The translations under genes and the position numbers were made by a program. A stretch of DNA of 22,081 nt from JAVBNU01 sp964617065 (GTDB lineage Bacteria > Cyanobacteriota > Vampirovibrionia > Gastranaerophilales > Gastranaerophilaceae), in the NCBI GenBank assembly GCA_964617065.1, contig CAZTVM010000020.1, positions 1-22,081 on the forward strand. The letters run 5' to 3'. Shown here in pieces: positions 15,989-22,081 of this stretch. Every line of letters starts with the position of its first letter. The first letter of the stretch is position 1. Below the pieces are notes generated by a model. The model was not told the origin of the DNA. It ran no database searches and saw only the letters and a program-made list of their open reading frames with translations.

Positions 15989-16001
15989 TTAAATCTTTTA
16001 A
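15948..16001 (+). repeat. First copy of 54-bp exact repeat flanking the assembly gap
   Basis: This copy holds the last codons and stop of the polymerase/ligase gene, a GAGGA ribosome binding site (15971-15975) and a GTG (15985) that opens the same frame as the SpoIID gene. That frame ends after eight codons because the sequence then diverges. The match to 16172-16225 is exact over 54 bases and could be longer, as the second copy begins at the Ns. Confidence 0.9.
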
Positions 16002-16161
16002 TTTAGAATAAAATAAGGGTATTAAAATATAGGAGAAAGTTGTTAAAGTAATTAATATTAAAAGGACGTTGGTTTTTATAAAAGTGAATACATTCCTATC
16101 CCTCATTGCCTTTATAAAGAAATAGAAAAACATGAAGAAGCTAAAATATAAAACCATTAAA
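16002..16161. other. Orphan segment between the repeat copies, probable assembly artefact
   Basis: This 160-bp stretch separates the first repeat copy from the Ns. It carries no complete gene. One short plus-strand frame reads YIPIPHCLYKEIEKHEEAKI then stop, which looks like the end of some coding sequence but has no start here. It is best read as a contig end that followed a wrong or alternative assembly branch. Confidence 0.6.
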
Positions 16162-16171
16162 NNNNNNNNNN
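16162..16171. other. Assembly gap (10 N)
   Basis: Ten consecutive N mark a scaffold join. The base after the gap starts the second copy of the 54-bp repeat, so the two contigs overlap and the join is probably mis-spaced. Confidence 0.99.
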
Positions 16172-16225
16172 TTACGAGCAATAATAAAATTTTTGAGGAT
16201 GTAAAAAAGTGATTAAATCTTTTAA
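16172..16225 (+). repeat. Second copy of 54-bp exact repeat, containing the SpoIID start
   Basis: Starts right after the N gap and repeats 15948-16001 exactly. It carries a stranded tail of the polymerase/ligase reading frame (13 codons), the GAGGA ribosome binding site at 16195-16199 and the GTG start at 16209 of the SpoIID-domain gene. Confidence 0.9.
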
Positions 16226-17975
16226 AATATTAATTTTAATATGTTTTATTATGATATGTGTGCAACCGACGGTCAACGCTGATTTGCCGCCATTAAAATT
16301 AAAAAAACGTTTTGAAGCAGTGCCGAACAATGCGCCATTAAATAATATTATAGAGACAAACATCGTCCGAGTTGGTTTGAGTAACAATGACTTTTCTAAA
16401 TATCAGTTTAACAAAATCGAACTGACTTCTGCTCAGGATTTTTCACTTTTTGATAAAGAAGATAACGTTCAACTTGCGGAATTACCGAAAAACACAGTTT
16501 TACAAATTATAATGAAAAACAATGTTTTTCAAGCTTATTATTTTTCAAAAGAAAACACAAAGCTTACTGAAATTAAACTCAGAAACCCCCAATCAGAACT
16601 GTCTATTGTTCCTACAAACGGATTGGTCGAGGTCGTAGGTCTAAAACGAAAAAATTTGCAAGCAGCCTATCGTGGTGAAATCGAAATTATAAAAAGCGAA
16701 AAGGTTGATAATTCATTTGCGGTTGTGAATATTTTGCCGCTAAACGAATATTTACGAGGAGTTGTCCCGAATGAAATGCCTGTGAGGTTTGGACAAGAAG
16801 CACTAAAAGCACAAAGTATAGCCGCCAGAAATTACGTTTTAAAACCTCGTACAAAATACTACAATGAATACGACATTTGTGATTCAGTGGCTTGTCAAGT
16901 GTATTTTGGCGCTAACACCGAAGATCCTTTAGCAGACAAAGCGATTGAAGAAACTGAAAATAACGTTGCTATGTATGATGACGACTTAATTTTAGCATTG
17001 TACAGTTCAACAGCAGGCGGATATACTGAAAACCATGAAAACGCTTTTTCTGCAACAGGAAATCCGACATTCCCTTCTACTCCAATACCGTACTTAGTTG
17101 GTAAGCCTGACCACAAAAAAATAAAGCAACTTAAAAACGAAGATGATGTGCGCAATTTCTACGGCTCAAACCCTGAAACTTTTGACAGTGACTCGCCAAT
17201 GTTTAGGTGGCAAACTCTTTGGACTAAAAAAGAATTAGAAGACTCTTTATCTAAAACTATTTTTAATAAATCATTTGCAAATTTTGTTATACCTGTTTGT
17301 GCTAATGCTACGACGTTAGGCTCATTGCAAGATATTCAAATAATTAAACGAGGCGTCTCCGCTAAAGTCATTGAGCTAAAAATTATCACTGATAAAAATA
17401 TATTTAATGTAAAAAAAGAACTTGTTATAAGGCAAATTTTTCAAAAAAACAACAAAAATTTAGCAAGCGCAAATTTCTATATCGATATCGAAAGAGCAGA
17501 AAGCACTAAAGAAAATGAACTTGGAGAAATCATAAATATAAAATTCACAGGCGGTGGACTCGGACACGGCGTAGGTATGAGCCAATGGGGCGCAGGCAAA
17601 ATGGACAAGCTCGGCTACAAATACGACGAGATTATCCAACATTATTACACCGGAGTAATCATTGCGACACCGCCTATCGAGCTAAATTCAGAAGAACGAA
17701 AAGTCTCATACAGACAAACATTTTTTGCGCCGTACAAAAACGCTAAATTGTTCGTTTGTGACAAACAATCTCCGTCTATAGTTGAAATAAACATTAATGG
17801 TAAAACTTTTGAAATGGATTTCAAAAAATACAAAAAATCGAAAGTTTACAGCGATATTTCTCAGTATATTAAAAAAGGCAAAAATGTCGTAACCTACACT
17901 ATTTTAAATACTTCACCTACGAAGAAAAATGCTTTACGACTTTACATAGAACTAAAAGGTGCAGAAAATGGCTAA
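16209..17975 (+). CDS. SpoIID/LytB-domain protein, probable secreted peptidoglycan lytic enzyme
   Basis: A 588-aa exported protein. The signal peptide (ILILICFIMICVQPTVNA, cleavage near residue 24) is followed by an N-terminal beta-rich region. The SpoIID domain (about 165-475) has LNEYLRGVVPNEMP, where E189 matches the catalytic Glu of SpoIID lytic transglycosylases, then ALKAQSIAARNYV and the conserved G452-H-G-V-G-M-S-Q-W-G-A462 and HYYTGV. A ~100-residue C-terminal beta domain (from about 490) is extra; SpoIID proteins are usually 340-400 aa. The start is GTG at 16209, nine bases after GAGGA. No sporulation genes are present, so the likely role is glycan-strand cleavage in wall remodelling or an accessory role in polymer export. 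It overlaps murJ. Its start lies in the repeat next to the assembly gap, but the rest is intact. Confidence 0.88.
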   Translation: MIKSFKILILICFIMICVQPTVNADLPPLKLKKRFEAVPNNAPLNNIIETNIVRVGLSNNDFSKYQFNKIELTSAQDFSLFDKEDNVQLAELPKNTVLQIIMKNNVFQAYYFSKENTKLTEIKLRNPQSELSIVPTNGLVEVVGLKRKNLQAAYRGEIEIIKSEKVDNSFAVVNILPLNEYLRGVVPNEMPVRFGQEALKAQSIAARNYVLKPRTKYYNEYDICDSVACQVYFGANTEDPLADKAIEETENNVAMYDDDLILALYSSTAGGYTENHENAFSATGNPTFPSTPIPYLVGKPDHKKIKQLKNEDDVRNFYGSNPETFDSDSPMFRWQTLWTKKELEDSLSKTIFNKSFANFVIPVCANATTLGSLQDIQIIKRGVSAKVIELKIITDKNIFNVKKELVIRQIFQKNNKNLASANFYIDIERAESTKENELGEIINIKFTGGGLGHGVGMSQWGAGKMDKLGYKYDEIIQHYYTGVIIATPPIELNSEERKVSYRQTFFAPYKNAKLFVCDKQSPSIVEININGKTFEMDFKKYKKSKVYSDISQYIKKGKNVVTYTILNTSPTKKNALRLYIELKGAENG

Positions 17976-19530
17976 AGAAGTCAGTATATTGAAAGCAGCA
18001 TGGTTAGTCGCCATTGTCACAATCGTGAGTAAATTAGTTGGATTTATTAGAGATGTTGTAATTGCGAAATATTTCGGCACAGGTGTAGTATCTGACGCTT
18101 ATTTTTATGCTTATCAAATTCCTGCTATTGCGATACTGATTTTAGGCGGCGTCGGTGGACCTTTTCACAGTGCGACAGTGGCTATTTTCTCTAAAATCAT
18201 TCCCTCATTCGACGAAAAAGCGCCACTAATTGCTGTAAATTTATTCAGAACTTTTACGACTTTGTCTTTCATATTTTTTGTTGTTTTTGCAATTCTTACA
18301 TTTACTTTTTCTGATGTAATTATGCAATTTATTATTAATTCAACAAATCCTGAGCTGGTAGCGCTTGCGAGCATGCATTTAAAAATAATGTCGCCTATTC
18401 TCGTTTTAGGTGGAATAATCGGTATTTATTACGGCTTACTCGTTACTTATAATGAATTTCTTTTGCCTAATATTTCGCCATTAATAATGAGTGTCGTCAT
18501 CATAGCGGCATTGGTTTTATCTAAAAACGACTCATCTGGTTACGTTTTAGCCACTGCAACGACTGTCGGCGCTTTTTGTCAATTACTTGTACAAATGCCT
18601 AAAATTCGTAAACTCGGATACACTTTGAAACCACGCTTTGATTTTGTTAAAAATATTCAGCTTAAACATCTTGGTGAACTTTTATTTCCTGCAATTTTAA
18701 GTTCATCAGTCGGTCAAGTTCATATCTACGTAGACATGTTTTTTGCTTCTCAACTACAAACAGGCGCTTGGACTGCTATCAGCTACGCTAATCGTTTATA
18801 CCAGTTCCCTTTAGGCGTCTTAGTGACTGCTTTTTTGGTGCCATTGTTTCCTTTATTTTCTAAACTAGTCGCTGCAAAACAATACGACGACATCAAATAT
18901 TATTTCAACAAAGGTATTGGAACACTGAATTTTATTGCTTTTCCTATTATTGTATTAATTTTTCTATGCGGCTACGATGCAGTACAAATAGTATTCCAAC
19001 GTGGGGCATTTGACGCTCATGCGACAGCGCTTGTTAGCGAAGCTCTTTATTTCTTATCAGTCGGACTGATTCCTTACGTCTTTCGTGACTCAATCACTCG
19101 TGTTTTCTACTCTTTTAATGATTCTGCTACGCCTTTTGCTATTGCTGTTCTTTCTATATTGTTTAAAGTCGGTTTAAATTATTTATTTATCTCAGTTCTA
19201 GACTACGATATCGGTGGCATTACACTTTCGACTTCGCTCGTTACTCTGATTAATGCTATTTTGCTTGGCTCTTTAATTATCCGCAAAATAAAACTTGATT
19301 ATTTACTCTTTTTTAAAAATATCCTTAAAATGGCCATTGCTGCTGTCTTAACCTATCTCATTTTGCTGCCTGTTAACAATTTAATGCATTTTAACTGCTC
19401 TTTTTTTATTACCATAAAACTATTAATTATGACCGTTTTATGTTTTTTCTTTTACACTGTTTTTTCTTTCTTTTTAAAGTTAGAATATCCTAAACTACTT
19501 CTAAATAGGCTGACAGCCAAATTAAAATAA
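17968..19530 (+). CDS. murJ: Lipid II flippase MurJ (MviN family)
   Basis: Flips lipid II across the inner membrane for peptidoglycan synthesis. The 520-aa length and dense hydrophobic helices fit the 14-helix MOP-superfamily fold. Typical stretches are the start KAAWLVAIVTIVSKLVGFIRD, the segment VVSDAYFYAYQIP, LGELLFPAILSSSVGQV, ISYANRLYQFPLGVL, IVFQRGAFDA and DSITRVFYSFNDSATPF, which are classic MurJ signatures. I use ATG 17968 (AAAGG at 17955-17959, eight bases upstream) rather than the in-frame GTG at 17959. It overlaps the end of the SpoIID gene by 8 bp, implying translational coupling and joint control of precursor export and wall processing. No clear terminator follows it. Confidence 0.95.
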   Translation: MAKEVSILKAAWLVAIVTIVSKLVGFIRDVVIAKYFGTGVVSDAYFYAYQIPAIAILILGGVGGPFHSATVAIFSKIIPSFDEKAPLIAVNLFRTFTTLSFIFFVVFAILTFTFSDVIMQFIINSTNPELVALASMHLKIMSPILVLGGIIGIYYGLLVTYNEFLLPNISPLIMSVVIIAALVLSKNDSSGYVLATATTVGAFCQLLVQMPKIRKLGYTLKPRFDFVKNIQLKHLGELLFPAILSSSVGQVHIYVDMFFASQLQTGAWTAISYANRLYQFPLGVLVTAFLVPLFPLFSKLVAAKQYDDIKYYFNKGIGTLNFIAFPIIVLIFLCGYDAVQIVFQRGAFDAHATALVSEALYFLSVGLIPYVFRDSITRVFYSFNDSATPFAIAVLSILFKVGLNYLFISVLDYDIGGITLSTSLVTLINAILLGSLIIRKIKLDYLLFFKNILKMAIAAVLTYLILLPVNNLMHFNCSFFITIKLLIMTVLCFFFYTVFSFFLKLEYPKLLLNRLTAKLK

Positions 19531-19892
19531 TGCGTTGCTTTATTCTTTTTATTATTTTAATTGTTAATTTTTCTTAATATTTCCATGCTTTTTGCAATTT
19601 TTATAAATCATTTGTTTTTATATATGTAAGGTTAGTTTTATAGTTTAGTATATTTGAATTGCTTAAAGGTTAGAAAAATGTAAAAGTAAATGGTCAAATT
19701 TGTAAAAAAGACTGTCTGTCACTCAGACATGATGGTCTAACAAAAAAAGTCGCAGTTTTATATTCAGCCGTGTTGTGAATACAGTAACAATGCAATAGTT
19801 AGGTATAGTACCTGACATAGCTCTCGCTTCGTGCTGTTTTAGCTGCGAAAAAATAAAAAAGGTTAGTAAATTAGTAAAAGGAAGAATAGATT
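19531..19892 (+). promoter_or_regulatory. Hairpin-rich leader of the Ala-rich protein gene
   Basis: The 362 bp between murJ and the next gene contain no convincing ORF and no clear promoter; the first ~170 bp are just AT-rich. From 19709 on, the base composition is more mixed and hairpins cluster. One is GTCTG/CAGAC (19714-19728, with an outer AGAC/GTCT pair at 19709-19712 and 19735-19738). One is TATTCA/TGAATA (19761-19781). One is an 8-bp GTTAGGTA/TACCTGAC stem with a 3-base loop (19798-19816). The AAAGGAAG ribosome binding site (19877-19884) follows. I do not recognise a known riboswitch class. It could be a cis-regulatory or mRNA-stabilising leader or a small RNA. Confidence 0.45.
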
Positions 19893-21923
19893 ATGAGCGT
19901 TCAATCAGTAGGCTTCGACCCTTCATACGACAGGTATTCACAGTATAGATACGGATATGGTAATTATGCGGATCCTAAAACAGGGAAATGCCTTGCAAAT
20001 CCTGAAGGATATGACGAAAATGGCAGAAGCATTAGAACAGGCAGCTACTTAGCCTCGAACGGTGGTGCCAATGACGGTAAAATCGGTGCCGGCAATACTC
20101 TTTGGAGTTTCTTTAAAGGCGCTACTATAAACATAGTTACCGGACTTTTATCTAATCCGATGGAAGCAATAATGGGACTTGCTGTTTTCGGGGGAGCGAT
20201 GCTTGCAGCTAATTTTCTATTGCCCGGTATTGGCGGTGCCTTAGTCCTTGCGGCTTACTCAGGCTACGGACTATTCCAGGCTGCTTCAATGGCTAAACAA
20301 TCTTACGATCAAATAAGCAGCAGCACAGACGACCAAGCTACTCAGGCAGGTTGGGAAAACGCAGGTACTGCTTTCACCATTGCACTTTTGTCTGCTTGGG
20401 GACTCAAGGGTGGTTGTTCAGCTGTTTCTCAAGGGATGAAGCAAAATGCATTAAAAGCTGCTGCTAAAGAAGCTGCGAAAAACGGTTCCGTTGCGTTAAG
20501 AAATGGGATGATAAAAAATTTAGAGGGTGCCACTATCGAGAGTGCCACTATAAGCAATGCAGGAGCACGTTTGTTGACTGAAATGACTGCCGGACTCGAC
20601 GATGCAGCCATAGCTAAATTAGCAACAGCCAGCGAGCAGGAACTTTTAGCGGCTGCTAAAGCGGCAGCTAAAAGAATAAAAGCCGCCGGAGGGGAAGTCC
20701 CTGGAGAAATAGCAAAATTAATTGATGAAGCAAGTACTGCTAACATGAAAGCCGTGCTAGGCGCAGCTGATGACAAACTAGCAACTTTCCAGAAGTTTAT
20801 AAAAAAGGCTGGGGAGGCCAAAAACGCGGCACTACAAGAAGGCACAGAAGCTGCAGGGCAAGCAGCTAAGAATGCAGCGATAGATGGAGCCCAAAATGTA
20901 GCATGGACGAAACCTGGCGGAGGCGCTGGTGAGACATTTACTCCTGATTCTACTTCACCATTTATAAAAACGGCGAAGAAAATCGCAGCTAATGCTGATG
21001 ATAATGCAGTCAAACAAGCTGCTACAGAAACTGGATGGAAAAACGCAGCTAACATGGTAGCTGATGATATCGCAAAAGTCAGAGCATTAGCTCAAATAGG
21101 AGACGATGCAGCAGCAGCAGTAATGAAACAATCAGCAGTAAATGAGGCAATGGCATGTATAGATGACGCAATAACGCAAAGCATAGCAAGCAAAGGATTA
21201 CTGCCAGAGGCACAAGGAGCCTACAGAAGTGCCATCGAAAAAGCCGTAGCGGAAACTGTAGACGAAGCAATCGCAGCCGCAACTAAGGCAGGCAAAACAC
21301 TCACATCTGCAGAAATAAATGAATTAACTCAAAGCGCTATAAGCAAAGGTTTGCGTGAATTACCTTTAAAAGCATTCGACGGAGGTCGATTAGGCATGAC
21401 CTCAGGTGAAATACTTCCGGAGCATTGTTGGTTTCATAATAGCAGAAATAGTGTAAGAGGCGCACAAGCCTGGTCATTGACTAATTACTTTATGGACACC
21501 GTAGATACTGTCTCCATTATCCCTAGAACACTGACTTGGGGAACAACAAAGGTCATTCAAGGTACAGGATATGCAGCGAACTCACTTGCAGCAGCACCTG
21601 CCAGAACAGGTATAACTAGAGTATTTACGCCGGAAGGATTCACTTTAAAAAATATAAGCGCAACTATATCTGAGTCACTCGGTAAATGGACGGAAACACC
21701 TGTAGTAGGCGAAATGTTAAAAACAGCTCCGACTGTAGAGCAAACAATGGGTACTACAGTAGCAGTAGGCGGACGAAGCGCAGCAGCCCCGAGTGTAGGA
21801 CAAAACAACGTTCGGTACAATCAAAAAATGGAAGCAAAATTAAGAATGCAAAACAGCCCGAGAGGTCGCTTCGGAGATTACTCTTGCTATGGCAGAAGTA
21901 GATTCCCAAGCTATGCGACATAA
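19893..21923 (+). CDS. Large Ala-rich protein with hydrophobic N-terminal region, unknown function
   Basis: A 676-aa protein I do not recognise. The first 60 residues are Tyr/Gly-rich (YDRYSQYRYGYGNYADP, then GSYLASNGG), without a signal peptide. Hydrophobic Gly/Ala segments at about 88-132 (AIMGLAVFGGAMLAANFLL, GGALVLAAYSGYGLF) and 157-172 could enter a membrane. Residues ~180-500 are highly Ala-rich and helical, with many Ala/Lys/Asp heptad-like stretches, and could form coiled coils. The rest is mixed, with HCWFHNSRN near 513 and a basic Arg-rich tail (SPRGRFGDYSCYGRSRF). The start is firm: AAAGGAAG eight bases before ATG. Codon use grows less AT-rich than in the neighbours. Layout recalls secreted pore-forming or scaffold proteins, but no known toxin domain or adhesin motif is visible, so no function is claimed. 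Confidence 0.85.
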   Translation: MSVQSVGFDPSYDRYSQYRYGYGNYADPKTGKCLANPEGYDENGRSIRTGSYLASNGGANDGKIGAGNTLWSFFKGATINIVTGLLSNPMEAIMGLAVFGGAMLAANFLLPGIGGALVLAAYSGYGLFQAASMAKQSYDQISSSTDDQATQAGWENAGTAFTIALLSAWGLKGGCSAVSQGMKQNALKAAAKEAAKNGSVALRNGMIKNLEGATIESATISNAGARLLTEMTAGLDDAAIAKLATASEQELLAAAKAAAKRIKAAGGEVPGEIAKLIDEASTANMKAVLGAADDKLATFQKFIKKAGEAKNAALQEGTEAAGQAAKNAAIDGAQNVAWTKPGGGAGETFTPDSTSPFIKTAKKIAANADDNAVKQAATETGWKNAANMVADDIAKVRALAQIGDDAAAAVMKQSAVNEAMACIDDAITQSIASKGLLPEAQGAYRSAIEKAVAETVDEAIAAATKAGKTLTSAEINELTQSAISKGLRELPLKAFDGGRLGMTSGEILPEHCWFHNSRNSVRGAQAWSLTNYFMDTVDTVSIIPRTLTWGTTKVIQGTGYAANSLAAAPARTGITRVFTPEGFTLKNISATISESLGKWTETPVVGEMLKTAPTVEQTMGTTVAVGGRSAAAPSVGQNNVRYNQKMEAKLRMQNSPRGRFGDYSCYGRSRFPSYAT

Positions 21924-21940
21924 AAAAGTTTATTAACCTA

Positions 21941-21995
21941 CTACAACTGCTAACATAAAAGCTCAATATAATTAATAACCTAAAAGCAGTTGTAG
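21941..21995 (+). terminator. Inverted repeat after the Ala-rich gene, possible terminator
   Basis: CTACAACTGCT (21941-21951) and AGCAGTTGTAG (21985-21995) form a perfect 11-bp stem 17 bp after the stop codon, followed by CTTATTTT. The 33-base loop is much longer than usual for a rho-independent terminator and the T run is interrupted, so an RNA-stabilising hairpin or a repeat-element end are alternatives. Confidence 0.5.
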
Positions 21996-22043
21996 CTTAT
22001 TTTAAAATAATAAAACTAAAATAAAAAAACAAACACAATTTTT

Positions 22044-22063
22044 GTTGGGCAAGTATGCCCAAC
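22044..22063. repeat. REP-like palindrome at the window edge
   Basis: GTTGGGCA AGTA TGCCCAAC is a perfect 8-bp-stem hairpin with a 4-base loop, strikingly GC-rich for this DNA. Neither strand has a T run directly after the stem, so a simple terminator is unlikely. The window ends in a second perfect palindrome, CAACTAGTTG (22072-22081). Such GTTGGGC palindromes suggest an interspersed REP-type repeat, but only one copy is visible. Confidence 0.5.
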
Positions 22064-22081
22064 CGACAAGCCAACTAGTTG

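Noticed and set aside
15948..16387. Minus-strand frames of 77 and 71 aa spanning the N gap, sharing an identical C-terminus
   Set aside because: One translates through Ns, and the shared end is simply the antisense of the 54-bp duplicated segment.
13047..19530. SpoIID-domain gene as evidence of a spore-former
   Set aside because: SpoIID/LytB domains are widespread outside spore-formers, and the secretin and heptose-type kinase indicate an outer-membrane bacterium without visible sporulation genes.
20429..21055. A 208-aa minus-strand frame inside the Ala-rich gene
   Set aside because: Its Ala/Ser/Pro richness mirrors the GC-biased Ala codons of the plus-strand gene; no ribosome binding site or motif.

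Overview
The window is AT-rich, Gram-negative-type bacterial DNA. It carries an outer-membrane secretin with its assembly ATPase and platform protein, an ADP-heptose-type sugar kinase, MurJ and an O-antigen-ligase-family membrane protein. Two genes point to the cyanobacterial side of the tree: a DUF4330-type anchored protein and a polymerase/ligase whose motifs resemble the cyanobacterial 'IctB' branch. There are no photosynthesis genes. With the low GC, the best guess is a non-photosynthetic relative such as Gastranaerophilales/Vampirovibrionia ('Melainabacteria'). This is an inference from gene content, not a marker-based assignment.

Layout. (1) 1-6045, + strand: a tight run of secretin (5' end cut by the window edge), PilB/GspE ATPase, PilC/GspF platform, a 96-aa unknown and cytidine deaminase. 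(2) 6035-6663, - strand: two small unknown genes, the second (54 aa) with its own ribosome binding site and a good terminator. (3) 6897-7547 +: a protein with an HPr-like domain, converging on (4) 7544-9205 -: a TPR protein. Both genes stop on the same CTAG. (5) 9383-9709 +: a Cys/Asn-rich small protein. (6) 9876-11720 +: a GAF-like/GGDEF/HD-GYP cyclic-di-GMP enzyme. (7) 11732-12943 -: a membrane-anchored unknown and a possible RNase H-fold protein. (8) 13047-19530 +: an envelope operon of heptose-type kinase, DUF4330 protein, polymerase/ligase, SpoIID/LytB-domain protein and MurJ. (9) 19893-21923 +: a large Ala-rich protein of unknown function behind a hairpin-rich leader. (10) Two inverted repeats at the right edge.

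How the parts fit. The pilus/secretion ATPase carries two tandem MshEN-like modules, a fold that binds c-di-GMP in known relatives. A protein with both c-di-GMP synthase and phosphodiesterase motifs lies 5.8 kb downstream, so second-messenger control of the machine is a reasonable hypothesis. The 13-19.5 kb operon combines polysaccharide building (kinase, polymerase/ligase), peptidoglycan precursor export (MurJ) and probable glycan cleavage (SpoIID).

Caution on the sequence: there is a 10-N gap at 16162-16171. The 54 bases after it repeat 15948-16001 exactly, so the 170 bases between the copies (16002-16171) are probably an assembly artefact. Collapsing the copies would make the ligase stop and the SpoIID start overlap as GTGA.

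I found no tRNA, rRNA, CRISPR array, insertion sequence or phage gene. The least described pieces are the HPr-domain protein, the 676-aa Ala-rich protein with its structured leader, and the small genes.
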